Of a stretch of DNA of 64,000 nt, positions 43,255 through 52,089 are shown one piece after another; positions within the stretch are counted from its first letter, which is position 1, and each line of letters begins with the position of its first letter. The stretch is taken from assembly GCA_022071955.1 (NCBI GenBank), contig JAJVIM010000007.1, positions 248,001 to 312,000 on the forward strand. Reading direction: 5' to 3'. The notes below the pieces were generated by a model. That model had not been told where the DNA came from and did no database searches. It saw nothing but the letters and a program-made list of their open reading frames with translations. The DNA is from Anaerolineae bacterium. GTDB lineage: Bacteria; Chloroflexota; Anaerolineae; 4572-78; J111. The translations under genes and the position numbers were made by a program.

Positions 43255-45999
43255 TTATTCACTGAACTGCTGAACCGACGACGCGCCGGGCCGGCTGGCC
43301 CATCGTTTTTCAAAGAAATCCCGGAGGTAGTTGAGCATAAAGTCGTCGCCGGAGGTAGCCCGGTTGAGAGTCATTATCACTGCGGGCAGGCTGGCCGGGC
43401 CGGGATACACCAGATAGCGCGGCTCCCAACACGGATGGTATTTCTCTTTAAAAGTGTGCAATCCCTGAAAATTGTAAAACTGGTTAATGTGCTCGTAAAT
43501 AAAGTGCAGCGCCCGTTCCAGGCCGGGGTCGTCCGGCTGATCACCCAGGCCGGCCAGCGGGCTAAGGCCCAGATTCAAACTGTCGTAGCCCTGCCCTTTG
43601 GCCCACTCAAAAAAGGAGACAAACAAAAAATCCATAGTGCCGCTTTCTACCTGAGCCTGGCGGCGCATCAAATCAACGGAAATTTCATTGCGCTGGTACT
43701 CCGGCACAATGTTGAGAAAAGCGCTGATGGCGCCAGCCGGCGTATGAACGGCAATGACCGGCCCGGTGCGAATGTAATCGTCATCAAACCAGCCCAGCGA
43801 AAAGCGCTTTTCGCGACCGTGCATCATCGTCAGCCATTCGTCGCTAATCTCGCGCAGTTCATCAACCAGTTCAACCGGCAACGGTGGTTGGTGAACCAGC
43901 GCCTGATAACCGGTTTTGATAAAGCGGTTAAAATTGGAGCGCAAACTTTTGTTGTGTTTGCCAGAAATACTGAACCCGGCCAGATCAACAATGGCTTCAT
44001 TGCCAATTTGGGCAATACTAAAGCCGGCAGCACGATAATGGTCCAAATAATCCGGCCGGGTCTCGTAAAAAGCGGGCTGCCAATCGTGGCGGGCGCAGTA
44101 GGCCGTAAAACCGGAAATGGCCGCGACCGCGTCAGCCGGCGGGCCGATGGGATCCCCCAGAGTAACGGCCGCCCGGCCTTTGGCGGCAAAAGCCACCACC
44201 GACCCGCCGGGGCTGAACCAGTATGATTTGTCATCAAACAGGGCCATCCGGGCCAGCGGCGAACAGCCGTAATCCTGCACAATTGCCCGGGCACGGCTGC
44301 GCTCCAGCGGGCTGGCTCCCTGCGGGCGCACCACCGGCCGAATGATAGCCAGCAGCGCAGAGCCAATGGTCACCGCGCCCACCACGTAAATTGAGGCGGC
44401 AAAGTAGCGGCCAAACCCGGTTAGCGGCTGCAGGCCGGGATCGTAAAACTCGGTGAACATCACAATGGTCTGGCGCAGCGCCGCCCAAAAATCAAAGTTA
44501 ACGCTAAAATGGCGGTCGAGCAGATAAAAGCCGGCGGTGCCGTAAGCCAGCGTAAAAAGCAGCGCGGCGACCAGCAACCGCCCGCTGCGCCGGATGGAGG
44601 GCATATCAGACAGGGCGTGAAAATGGGTTCGCAGCGAAAACAGCCACAGGGCCAGCGCCGCCGCCAGCGTGGCTTCTTCAAAATCAAGCCCTTTAATCAA
44701 ATGGCTGATAACAGAAATGGCCAGCACCACCAGGGTGAGCAGCCAGGCGGTTTGCTTGTGTCGCCACAACCCCACCGCCAGCAGCAGCAGCGCAAAGCCG
44801 GCCAGCGCCGCCGTGAGATGCCCGCCACGCAGCACCAGCAGCGGCGAATATTGAATGATCACCGCCAGCCGGTTCGCCAGCGCCGGCGTAACAGCCGACA
44901 AAATATTAACCAGGCCCATTGCCGCGGTTAAAACGGCCACCAGCCGCACGTTCCAACTGCGGGCCTGAACTTTTTCGGCGGGGCTAAACGTTTTGAGCCG
45001 CTGCAATAAAACAAAGCCGATGAACATTGGCAGCCAGAAACTAAGCCCCCGAAAGGCCAGCACCACCACCGTGGCCACCGCAGCTGGCACCTCCAGCGAG
45101 ATCAGCACCAGCGGCGTAACGCCCTCAACCACGCCCACCCCCATCGGCGTGGGCGACACAATCAAAAACAAAATGGCCATCGAATAGCCGGCAATCAGCG
45201 GGCCAAAAGTGATAGGGAATTGAAAGGCCAGAAACAGGGCGTACAGGCTGGCCACCCCAACCAGGTGCGCCGCTAAAGCCACCGCCACGGTGCGGGCCAG
45301 TTGCCAGGGGCGAGCGGCCACTGCCAGCGCCGCTTCGGTAAATTCGGCGGCGTTTTTGTGGCTCCAGTTGTGGCTGAGCAGCGCCGGCCGCCGAAACCAG
45401 CTTCCGGCGCGATTAACCGCCTGCTGAATCTGGCTCAAAAGCTGGCGCAACCGTTCCGGGTGCAACAACCCCAGCAGCAGCATCCCGGCCAGGCTCAGCG
45501 TAACGACAATTAAAATGAGTGCGGCCACTACCTGGTACAGCGCCAGATCGTGGCTGATAAAAAGAACGGCCAGCCCCACCAGCAAAATCAGGGTAAAAGC
45601 GCCAAAATCGGCAATTAATACCAAAATGGTACCAACCGCCGCCCGCGCCGCCGATTGGCCGCGCCGGACGGCATCGTCAACAAAAAGAGCCGCGCCGCTG
45701 GCCCCACCGCTGGGCGCCACCACATTCACAAAAATAGAGGCAAAAGTAACCGGCAGCAGCTCGCGCAATTTGCTGGGCACATCTACCGTGGCAAAGGCCG
45801 ATTGGTACACCCCCGAGTAAAGAAGGTAGTAGAGAACCTGCAGCAAAACAGCGGCCAAAATCCACTGGATTTTGCCCTGGGCCAGCGTGTCGGCCAGTTT
45901 TTCAATTTCGGTGAGCTTAACAGCCGCCAGCCAGATAAAGCCAATAACCAGCAGCACCAACAAGCCACGTCGAATCATCGATGATTTCACAACTCTCAA
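43255..45999 (-). CDS. MprF-like lipid flippase and aminoacyl-phosphatidylglycerol synthase
   Basis: A 914-residue membrane protein. The N-terminal ~320 residues are an LPG_synthase_TM (UPF0104) flippase-like domain (LLPVTFASIFVNVVAPSGG, VGVVEGVTPLVLI). Further helices run to about 540. The C-terminal cytosolic GNAT-fold DUF2156 domain (about 580-890) has FSPGGSVVAFAAKGRAAVTLGDPIG, a stretch near SLRSNFNRF, and SLNLGLSPLAGLGD. MprF-type enzymes transfer an amino acid from aminoacyl-tRNA to phosphatidylglycerol and flip the product, lowering surface charge. Which amino acid is used is not visible. It is the distal gene of a leftward unit with the DUF1003 gene 11 bp upstream. Confidence 0.85.
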   Translation of the reverse strand: MRVVKSSMIRRGLLVLLVIGFIWLAAVKLTEIEKLADTLAQGKIQWILAAVLLQVLYYLLYSGVYQSAFATVDVPSKLRELLPVTFASIFVNVVAPSGGASGAALFVDDAVRRGQSAARAAVGTILVLIADFGAFTLILLVGLAVLFISHDLALYQVVAALILIVVTLSLAGMLLLGLLHPERLRQLLSQIQQAVNRAGSWFRRPALLSHNWSHKNAAEFTEAALAVAARPWQLARTVAVALAAHLVGVASLYALFLAFQFPITFGPLIAGYSMAILFLIVSPTPMGVGVVEGVTPLVLISLEVPAAVATVVVLAFRGLSFWLPMFIGFVLLQRLKTFSPAEKVQARSWNVRLVAVLTAAMGLVNILSAVTPALANRLAVIIQYSPLLVLRGGHLTAALAGFALLLLAVGLWRHKQTAWLLTLVVLAISVISHLIKGLDFEEATLAAALALWLFSLRTHFHALSDMPSIRRSGRLLVAALLFTLAYGTAGFYLLDRHFSVNFDFWAALRQTIVMFTEFYDPGLQPLTGFGRYFAASIYVVGAVTIGSALLAIIRPVVRPQGASPLERSRARAIVQDYGCSPLARMALFDDKSYWFSPGGSVVAFAAKGRAAVTLGDPIGPPADAVAAISGFTAYCARHDWQPAFYETRPDYLDHYRAAGFSIAQIGNEAIVDLAGFSISGKHNKSLRSNFNRFIKTGYQALVHQPPLPVELVDELREISDEWLTMMHGREKRFSLGWFDDDYIRTGPVIAVHTPAGAISAFLNIVPEYQRNEISVDLMRRQAQVESGTMDFLFVSFFEWAKGQGYDSLNLGLSPLAGLGDQPDDPGLERALHFIYEHINQFYNFQGLHTFKEKYHPCWEPRYLVYPGPASLPAVIMTLNRATSGDDFMLNYLRDFFEKRWASRPGASSVQQFSE

Positions 46000-46010
46000 C
46001 TATTGGCCGG

Positions 46011-46505
46011 TTACGGCGTATCCGGCGCTGCTTTGTCTTTGGTGTGAAGTTCCTGCACAAGCTGGTAAATGGCTTCAATGGCCCGGTCCTGCACCTCCAA
46101 ATGATCGATAATCACCCGAATTTCTTCTTCGGCTTTCTGGTTGATCAGAAAATCGTGATGAGCTTCCAGCCGATCTCTGGCCGCCTGCCGGTTTTGGCTC
46201 ATCATAATAATGGGTGCGGCATACGCCGCCTGCATCGACAGCACCAGATTCATCAGAATAAAGGGATAGGGGTCCCAGTGTTGAATCCAGGCCACCACGT
46301 TGAGCACAATCCAGCCGGTTAAAATGGTAGATTGCACCACAATAAACGTCCACGAGCCCATTGTGTTGGCCACCCAATCGGCGGCGCGTTGGCCCACAGA
46401 TAACTGCTCGTCAAAAATTTTGTTGGTGTTTTGCACCGGCGGGTGTTGGTGTTGGAATGGCGCGGGAAAATGAAACCGTTTGAACAATGTGTTGTTTTGC
46501 CTCAC
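46011..46505 (-). CDS. DUF1003 membrane protein
   Basis: A 164-residue inner-membrane protein of the DUF1003 family. Signatures are GQRAADWVANTMGSWTFIVVQS (first helix), WDPYPFILMNLVLSMQAAYAAPIIMMSQNRQAARDR (second helix and the conserved QNR loop), and a C-terminal helix/coiled coil. Biochemical role of the family is undefined. Located between the hypothetical gene (46548) and the MprF-like gene, spacing 42 and 11 bp, so it probably belongs with a membrane-composition function (inference). Confidence 0.88.
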   Translation of the reverse strand: MRQNNTLFKRFHFPAPFQHQHPPVQNTNKIFDEQLSVGQRAADWVANTMGSWTFIVVQSTILTGWIVLNVVAWIQHWDPYPFILMNLVLSMQAAYAAPIIMMSQNRQAARDRLEAHHDFLINQKAEEEIRVIIDHLEVQDRAIEAIYQLVQELHTKDKAAPDTP

Positions 46506-46547
46506 TTTGTTATCCTTTCAAAACGTAAACTGTTTTACCACTACCGG

Positions 46548-47219
46548 CTAATCCATCAATAAATCCCGCAGACCACCTGTTGTTGTGGGCCAGCGCCCCA
46601 GCCGGGTTAGCCATTCTTTTTCACCCAGCAGCGTTTCATAAAGCGCGTGATAGCTCTCTTTCCAGGCCGAACTCCGTTTATAACTGGTTAACATCGATTG
46701 CACGGTGGCCGCATAAAGCTGCATGGGGTCTGCCGCAGCCAGCCGCTGCCGAAAGCCCTCATCATCTGCGCCCCAGCGGGCGTGCAGCCGGGCCAGGTAC
46801 ATCTCTGTTTCTGCGGCGAGCAGTTCCGGCACGGTTTCAAGCCCCTCGGCCATTAGCAGGATGGGGGCCGGCGACTGGAGGCAGTACATAGCCGTGCCGG
46901 GCAAAAAGCTGGTCTCCAATGAACCGCCGTAAGCAAAAAAATAGACGCGTTTGTCCATCCGGTCCCGCAGAATGACCTTGCCGGGGCAAACGTGATAAAC
47001 GCCTGAATTTGACGACTCCAGTGTTAGCCGGGTCGGGCCGGCCGTTTGGGTTGAGTCGTTCAGGCTCAATTCTATCGACTCCGGGTCAAAGTGTTGCTCG
47101 GTGGGGGTTTCGCGGATGGCCACCAGCAGGCCGGTATGGCCGGGGCTGTGGGGGTGAGGCTTTTCAAAAAGATGATACCCTTCGGTTTTTATGATGTCAA
47201 TCATAGCCTGATCAGCCAT
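46548..47219 (-). CDS. Hypothetical protein behind a palindrome-array promoter
   Basis: A 223-residue soluble protein; the start at 47219 follows CCGGAGGAAACG. I do not recognise the family. It has no signal peptide or membrane helix; the first half is beta-rich (GHTGLLVAIRETPTEQHFDPESIELSL, GVYHVCPGKVILRDRMDKRVYFFAYGG) and the second half helical (PELLAAETEMYLARLHARWGADDEGFRQRLA). That order suggests a small ligand or protein-binding domain with a helical tail. It is the first gene of a leftward unit with the DUF1003 and MprF-like genes, driven by the promoter at 47320-47348. Confidence 0.65.
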   Translation of the reverse strand: MADQAMIDIIKTEGYHLFEKPHPHSPGHTGLLVAIRETPTEQHFDPESIELSLNDSTQTAGPTRLTLESSNSGVYHVCPGKVILRDRMDKRVYFFAYGGSLETSFLPGTAMYCLQSPAPILLMAEGLETVPELLAAETEMYLARLHARWGADDEGFRQRLAAADPMQLYAATVQSMLTSYKRSSAWKESYHALYETLLGEKEWLTRLGRWPTTTGGLRDLLMD

Positions 47220-47262
47220 CGTTTCCTCCGGTGAAAACAGGATTGGTGAGCTAGGCGAGATC

Positions 47263-47309
47263 GTAGATCGGGCTTGTAGCCCGACTGTCACGCTGCAAGC
47301 ATGACCTAC
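47263..47309. repeat. Double-hairpin dispersed repeat, copy 2
   Basis: A 47-bp element, GTAGATCGGGCTTGTAGCCC onward, with two adjacent hairpins (TCGGGC/GCCCGA and the TCACGC...GCATGA pair). Matches copy 1 at 30458-30504 at most positions. Here it forms most of the 5' leader between the predicted transcription start (~47313) and the start codon at 47219. Confidence 0.65.
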
Positions 47310-47319
47310 GCCTAAAGAA

Positions 47320-47348
47320 ATTACATTCTCTCGCTTGCGAATCATCAA
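47320..47348 (-). promoter_or_regulatory. Candidate promoter directly beneath the palindrome array
   Basis: On the minus strand TTGATG (47343-47348) and TGTAAT (47320-47325) are 17 bp apart. The first palindrome of the array starts at the very next base upstream of the -35 box (47349), so a bound protein would touch RNA polymerase. Confidence 0.5.
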
Positions 47349-47429
47349 TTTCTTAGTAAGAAAATACAAGTTTCTTAGTAAGAAAATGCTGGTTTCTTAC
47401 TAAGAAGTTGCCAATTTCTTAGTAAGAAA
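47349..47429. promoter_or_regulatory. Four 15-bp palindromes spaced exactly 22 bp apart (operator array)
   Basis: TTTCTTAGTAAGAAA occurs at 47349-47363, 47371-47385 and 47415-47429, and the variant TTTCTTACTAAGAAG at 47393-47407. Every start-to-start step is 22 bp, with unrelated 7-bp spacers. Each unit is an odd palindrome centred on one base. Two helical turns of spacing puts all sites on one DNA face, as in arrays of co-operatively bound transcription factors. Confidence 0.85.
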
Positions 47430-47682
47430 TTTTTCGTTTCTTTACCTGCAATTTAACTTTGCAGTAAGCCAGATTAAATATAACTACTCAACCACACCAT
47501 TCTGGACGTCATTCCCGCGTGTTTTTAGCGGGACTCCACCGTTTGATGCCCGATAAAGACATTCGGGCATAACGGTTGAGTAGTTACGATTAAATATTGA
47601 GTTACGCAGTTAAGCGATAAACGCATCCTGAGTAGCGCGTATCGAAGGGTGTTTGCACCGAAAAGGCAGCAACTTGGGTTAA
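47430..47682. other. Intergenic region between the palindrome array and the AI-2E gene
   Basis: No coding frame is supported in these 253 bp. It begins with another TTTC-rich half site (CGTTTCTTTACC). A stretch near 47500-47580 reads like a degraded repeat (CATTCTGGACGTCATTCCCG). It lies downstream of the AI-2E transporter stop. Confidence 0.4.
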
Positions 47683-48786
47683 CTATGAAACAGGCCGGCC
47701 CCGTTCCTGCGAGGCCGCCAGCCCCTCCACTTTTATCGGTTCTGTCCCCGGTACCGGTTGGGCCGGCAGGCTGGAAGACGTGCGCCACTCGTGCAGCAGG
47801 GTCATCAGCATTACCGTTGTTGGCACCGCAAAAAAGATGCCTACAATGCCGCCAGTTTTGGCGCCAATAAGCAGCGCCACCAAAACGAGCGCCGGGTGCA
47901 AATGCATGGCTCGCCCGTAAAAAGCGGGGGCCACAATGTGGCCTTGCGCCAAAGCGATCACCGAGTAGAGCAGAATAACCCACAGGGCCAGCCAGGGATT
48001 CACCGACAGCGCGCTCAAAACGGCCAGGGTCAGCGCGATAAAGCCGCCAATGTAGGGAATGATTTCCAGCACGCCCCCGACCAGGGCAATCGTTAACGCA
48101 AACGGAACGCCCAGCACGGTTGCCCCCAGCCCAAAGCTCAGCGCAAAAAAACAGGCAATAGCAATCTGCGCCCAAATCCAGCGGGTCAGCCGAAAGCGAA
48201 GCTGGCCCACCACAGACCAAACCCGGTTCTGATAGCTGATCGGCGCAAAATTCTGCAAAAAGCGCCGGCCTAATGTGCCGTCGGCGGCCAGAAAATAGGC
48301 CAGTACCAGCACAATAATGAAATTCACCACAATTTCGCCGGCGCCGGTTACGGTGTTTAGCAGCGCCTGCAACACCGTGTTGACATCCTGAGTTAAATTT
48401 TGGGTTACCTGGCCCAACGGCGGAGTCCACTGGGCCAACAACGGCCAGGCCAGCAAACGGGTGATAGCTTTTTGAAATAACTCCGGCCCGTTATTCCGCA
48501 GCAAAGCGATTTCTGTGCTGACAACCGGCACAAGCAGCGTGCCTAAAATGGCCAGCAGCCCCAAACAGCCAAGGTAAATACCCAACACCGTTAATCCGCG
48601 GGGTACACGCCAGCGCGCCAGGGCATCGGCCGCAGGGCTGATGGCCAGACTCAGCAGAAACGAACCAAAGACAATCCAAAAAACCTGTAGCAGCAGGTCG
48701 GCGTACATAATAATCAGCCACAAACTTACGCCCAACCCCAACAAGGCCAACCAGGTTTGTAAATTTATGCGCCATGAAAACTGCAT
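47683..48786 (-). CDS. AI-2E family transporter (TqsA/YdiK-like)
   Basis: A 367-residue polytopic membrane protein of the AI-2E transporter family. Eight or so hydrophobic segments are visible, with the familiar end SVIALAQGHIVAPAFYGRAMHLHPALVLVALLIGAKTGGIVGIFFAVPTTVMLM, diagnostic of the family (residues about 285-345). Family members export diverse small molecules or sodium; autoinducer-2 export is shown for few. AAAGGGGA precedes the ATG. It stands alone, reading toward the palindrome-array region. Confidence 0.9.
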   Translation of the reverse strand: MQFSWRINLQTWLALLGLGVSLWLIIMYADLLLQVFWIVFGSFLLSLAISPAADALARWRVPRGLTVLGIYLGCLGLLAILGTLLVPVVSTEIALLRNNGPELFQKAITRLLAWPLLAQWTPPLGQVTQNLTQDVNTVLQALLNTVTGAGEIVVNFIIVLVLAYFLAADGTLGRRFLQNFAPISYQNRVWSVVGQLRFRLTRWIWAQIAIACFFALSFGLGATVLGVPFALTIALVGGVLEIIPYIGGFIALTLAVLSALSVNPWLALWVILLYSVIALAQGHIVAPAFYGRAMHLHPALVLVALLIGAKTGGIVGIFFAVPTTVMLMTLLHEWRTSSSLPAQPVPGTEPIKVEGLAASQERGRPVS

Positions 48787-48982
48787 CGGTTTCCCCTTTC
48801 AACACCTGCCCAAAAAGGATACACCCCCTTGCTGCACAGAATTAGTATACTCCTAATTACCACCTGCCGGCTAAAACTGCCCCGAAACAAAAATATCCGG
48901 CCCGTTATTGGGCCGGATAGATAACAATCCTTTGTGATAAACTATTTGATCAATCGGGGGCGTTGATTCGGGGCAGTGTCCT

Positions 48983-49459
48983 CTACTGCGCCGCCGGCTG
49001 CCGGTGGGCAGCAATGAGCTTGTAAACAAACCAGCCGCCCAGTATTACGCCAGCCAGCACCACCGCGTAAGAAAAAATGTAGTTGTAAGCGAACAAAATG
49101 GCGTCCGCCACCGGCAAACTTGGGCTGGACATGTTTAAAAACCAGACCAACACCCGGGTGCTGATCTCAAGTACCAGCCGGGCCGCCAGCAACCCCAGCC
49201 CGCCACCGGCCAAAAAGTAAAGCCAGCGTCCGGCCCTTGAGTTTGCCCCAAGCCGTTTGTAAAGGAGAACGCCGCCGCCGATAGCGCCAAGCAAGCCACC
49301 CGCCGGAATATAAATAAACGCCACCAGATAACCGCACGCGCCTTCAAAACACGACACCTCAAACAGATCAACGGCATACTCACCCACCACAAAGCCGATG
49401 ATCCCGCCGACCAGCGCCCCCAGCACAACGCCAAATAATATCCGCAGCAATGTTTTCAT
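48983..49459 (-). CDS. Small Gly-rich membrane protein, unknown function
   Basis: A 158-residue protein starting at MKTLLRILFGVVLGALVGG, preceded by GGAGGG. Four hydrophobic segments are visible: about 5-27 and 40-65 (Gly-rich, GxxxG-like), 78-100 and 122-145. It has two Cys in the first outer loop (SCFEGACG) that might form a disulfide. No family recognised. It is 196 bp upstream of the AI-2E gene on the same strand. Confidence 0.6.
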   Translation of the reverse strand: MKTLLRILFGVVLGALVGGIIGFVVGEYAVDLFEVSCFEGACGYLVAFIYIPAGGLLGAIGGGVLLYKRLGANSRAGRWLYFLAGGGLGLLAARLVLEISTRVLVWFLNMSSPSLPVADAILFAYNYIFSYAVVLAGVILGGWFVYKLIAAHRQPAAQ

Positions 49460-49724
49460 CAACCAGCCCTCCGTTTGGTTCTGTTGAAATTTGGTGCGAA
49501 GAATCTCCGGTAACGCAGCCCCAGTTGCAAACCGGGGACTCTTCGCCTTCGGCTCAGAGTGACACAATCCAAACTGTCAGCAGAACCTAAAATATTGACT
49601 CCCAGTGTATCAAACCATCGTTCCCAAACTGTGAATTACCGGGTGAAAATGGCCGCCATGCTAGACAAATTTTTACCGCCGCCGTACTATACGCCCTCAA
49701 ACTCAACCTGGAGACTGATTCACC

Positions 49725-50462
49725 ATGCCCATAAAACTGATTGTTCTTGATTGCGATGGCGTTATTTCCATTGGCGAAGCCCAGCCCTTCAATTTGAACC
49801 TGTTTGCCCGGCTGGCGGCTCTCAACCGGCGGGCCAGAGCCGGCCAAGCGGTGCCCGCCGTAACGCTGAATACCGGCCGCCCCTCGCCCTACGTTGAGGC
49901 CGTGCTGCAGGCCATCGACGGCTGGCAGCCGGCGCTGTATGAAAACGGCGCGGGCATGTATTTTCCGCAGGAATACCGGTTCAAACCGTCGCCGCTGGTT
50001 ACCCCGGCCCAGCGAGCCACCCTCACCGAAATTCTCCGGCAGCTCGATGAGGCCGTGGTGCAGCCGGGGCTGGCCTACTGGCAGCCGGGCAAGCAGATTT
50101 GCCACACCCTTTTTGCTCACCCCCCGCACACCATCGCTGCTATTCAGCCGCTGGTCAGCCAGATTGTGTCCGCCATTTCCCCCGATTTTTTGGCCGTGCC
50201 GGCTGTGCTGGCGTTAAACATTTACCCGGCCGGGGTTGACAAAGGCAGCGGGCTGCGCTGGCTTGGCCGGGAAACCGGCATCGCTCTGGCCGAGATGGCC
50301 GGCGTGGGCGACTCCTCCGGCGATGTGGATTTTCTGCGGCTGGTTGGCCGGCCGGCCGCGCCCGGCAATGCCACCGCCGACGTAAAAACCGTAGCGCACT
50401 ACGTGTCAGCGCAAGACAACGCGGCGGGCTTGCTGGATATTCTGGATTATTGGCAAGTCTAG
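49725..50462 (+). CDS. HAD-superfamily (IIB/Cof-like) phosphatase
   Basis: A 245-residue hydrolase. HAD motif I is VLDCDGVIS (residues 6-14), motif II lies in TLNTGRPSPYVE (Thr/Asn-Thr region), the Lys of motif III is in DKGSGLRWL (about 181-189) and motif IV is GVGDSSGDVDFLRLVG. This matches small phosphatases of the phosphoglycolate/sucrose-phosphate group, with a C2-type cap between motifs II and III. It hydrolyses a phosphate ester; the substrate is not readable. GGAG precedes the ATG at modest spacing. Confidence 0.82.
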   Translation: MPIKLIVLDCDGVISIGEAQPFNLNLFARLAALNRRARAGQAVPAVTLNTGRPSPYVEAVLQAIDGWQPALYENGAGMYFPQEYRFKPSPLVTPAQRATLTEILRQLDEAVVQPGLAYWQPGKQICHTLFAHPPHTIAAIQPLVSQIVSAISPDFLAVPAVLALNIYPAGVDKGSGLRWLGRETGIALAEMAGVGDSSGDVDFLRLVGRPAAPGNATADVKTVAHYVSAQDNAAGLLDILDYWQV

Positions 50463-50683
50463 CATCCATGCCCGGACTGATTGCCTAAATTTTAAATATA
50501 TTTTACAATTACGGCGTCAGTATCAATTCCTTATTGCCACATCACAAACATCAAACGCCGCCAGCAGGTGAAAAGGTCAATCTGTCCAACCAGATTACCG
50601 GCGGGCAGAAATACGCTCAATTTTTCAACAAGCAGTAGATAAATTAAATCAGGCTCATCAAGTTAATGCAAAGGAGGATTACA

Positions 50684-51994
50684 ATGAAACGAGCTTTGAC
50701 GATTTTGTTTTTAGCTGCATTACTTTCGTTAGTGGTACTGGGGGCGGCTTATGCCGCGCCGCCGCAGCAGGGCGGCGGGCAGGAGTACACGGTTCAGGCC
50801 GATGACTGGCTCAGCAAGCTGGCCGAAAAGAATTATGGCGATGTGCTGGCCTGGCCCGTGATCTGGCAGGCTACCAACGCCAAAGCCGCCGAAGACACCA
50901 GCTTTGTGGCCATCCCGGACCCCAACGTGATTGAAGTTGGGCAAAAACTGTGGATCCCCGACGAAGCCGAAGCGGCGATGATGCTGGAAGAATTTGCCGC
51001 CGAGCGCACCGCCGCCTCGCCGCAAGGTTCCGCCGACGTGACCGGCGAACTGAACATTCTGTGCGTGGTTCAGCCGGAATGGTGCGAAGGCCAGATTTCC
51101 GAATTTAACAAAATTTACCCCGGCATTCTGATTAACTGGGTGCGTATGTCCAGCGGTGAGTCGCTCACCCGCCTGCGCAACGAGGCCAGCAACCCGCAGT
51201 TTGATGTGTGGTGGGGCGGCCCGGTAGATAGCTACATTGCCGCCGCGCAAGAAGGGCTGCTGGAACCGTACGATTCGCCCAACGCTGTGAATATCCGCGA
51301 CCCCAAACTGATGAAAGCCCCCGACAACGCATGGTATGGTATTTACATCGGCTCGCTGGGCTTTGCCACCAACACCAACTATCTGGCCGAGCACCCGGAA
51401 GTGCAGGCGCCCACCAGTTGGGATGACCTGATCAAACCGGAATGGAAGGGCCAGATTATGATCGCTCACCCGTCCAGCTCCGGCACATCTTACACCCAGC
51501 TCTGCACTATTTTGCAGCTCAAAGGCCAGGATGCCGGTTGGGAATACCAACGCGGCTTTGCCAGCAACGTGCTGCAATTCACCAAAAGCGGTTCCGCGCC
51601 AGCTCGCTTTGTGGGCCAGGGTGAAGCCGCCGTGGCCGTGGTCTTCTCGCACGATATTGTAACCCAACAGGAAAACGGCCTGCCCTTGCAGCTAACCTTC
51701 CCCGCCGAAGGCACCGGCTACGAAATCGGCGGCACGGCCATCATCAAAGGCGCTCAGCACCCGGATCTGGCCAAATTGTGGGTCGATTGGGCCATCAGCC
51801 CCGCCGCACAGGAAATTGGCCCCAAATATCAGGCTTATCAGGCGCCCACGGTTATCGGCGCTTCCGCCTCCCGGCCGGAACTGCTGGAAGTTAACCTGAT
51901 CAACTACGATTTTGAGTACTGTGGCAACAACAAAAAAGATTTTGTTGACCGCTTTACCAACGAAATTGCCAACGCCGACGCGCTAAAAGAATAA
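50684..51994 (+). CDS. LysM-fused ABC substrate-binding protein (Fbp/AfuA-like)
   Basis: A 436-residue exported protein. Sec signal peptide (1-24, ending AYA) is followed by a LysM-like module (about 32-92: EYTVQADDWLSKLAEKNYGD, then VGQKLWIPD) and, from about 118, a type-2 periplasmic binding domain like those for ferric iron or 2-aminoethylphosphonate (FDVWWGGPVDSYIAAA, YIGSLGFATNTNYL, PTSWDDLIKPEWKGQI). LysM domains bind peptidoglycan, so it may be tethered to the wall instead of by lipid. The start at 50684 follows AAGGAGG. It heads the importer completed by the genes at 52090 and 54573. Confidence 0.87.
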   Translation: MKRALTILFLAALLSLVVLGAAYAAPPQQGGGQEYTVQADDWLSKLAEKNYGDVLAWPVIWQATNAKAAEDTSFVAIPDPNVIEVGQKLWIPDEAEAAMMLEEFAAERTAASPQGSADVTGELNILCVVQPEWCEGQISEFNKIYPGILINWVRMSSGESLTRLRNEASNPQFDVWWGGPVDSYIAAAQEGLLEPYDSPNAVNIRDPKLMKAPDNAWYGIYIGSLGFATNTNYLAEHPEVQAPTSWDDLIKPEWKGQIMIAHPSSSGTSYTQLCTILQLKGQDAGWEYQRGFASNVLQFTKSGSAPARFVGQGEAAVAVVFSHDIVTQQENGLPLQLTFPAEGTGYEIGGTAIIKGAQHPDLAKLWVDWAISPAAQEIGPKYQAYQAPTVIGASASRPELLEVNLINYDFEYCGNNKKDFVDRFTNEIANADALKE

Positions 51995-52010
51995 CCATTC
52001 TGTACCACCG

Positions 52011-52043
52011 CCCCCCGGAGTTGTGGAACTCCGGGGGGTTTTT
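52011..52043 (+). terminator. Terminator/attenuator between binding-protein and permease genes
   Basis: CCCCCCGGAGTT (52011-52022), loop GTGG, AACTCCGGGGGG (52027-52038) and TTTTT. A 12-bp perfect stem 17 bases past the stop; would leave the LysM binding protein in excess over the permease. Confidence 0.85.
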
Positions 52044-52089
52044 ATAACAACCCGTTTTAACCCCAGCATCGGCAGACCATCTACGTTTC

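Noticed and set aside
47349..47429. Possible miniature CRISPR array
   Set aside because: Repeats are 15 bp and perfectly palindromic, spacers are only 7 bp, there are four units and no cas gene is near. An operator array fits better.
47525..48430. A 301-codon frame overlapping the AI-2E transporter in another phase
   Set aside because: The AI-2E frame has diagnostic motifs and a ribosome site; this frame is Cys/Trp/Arg-rich and motif-free.
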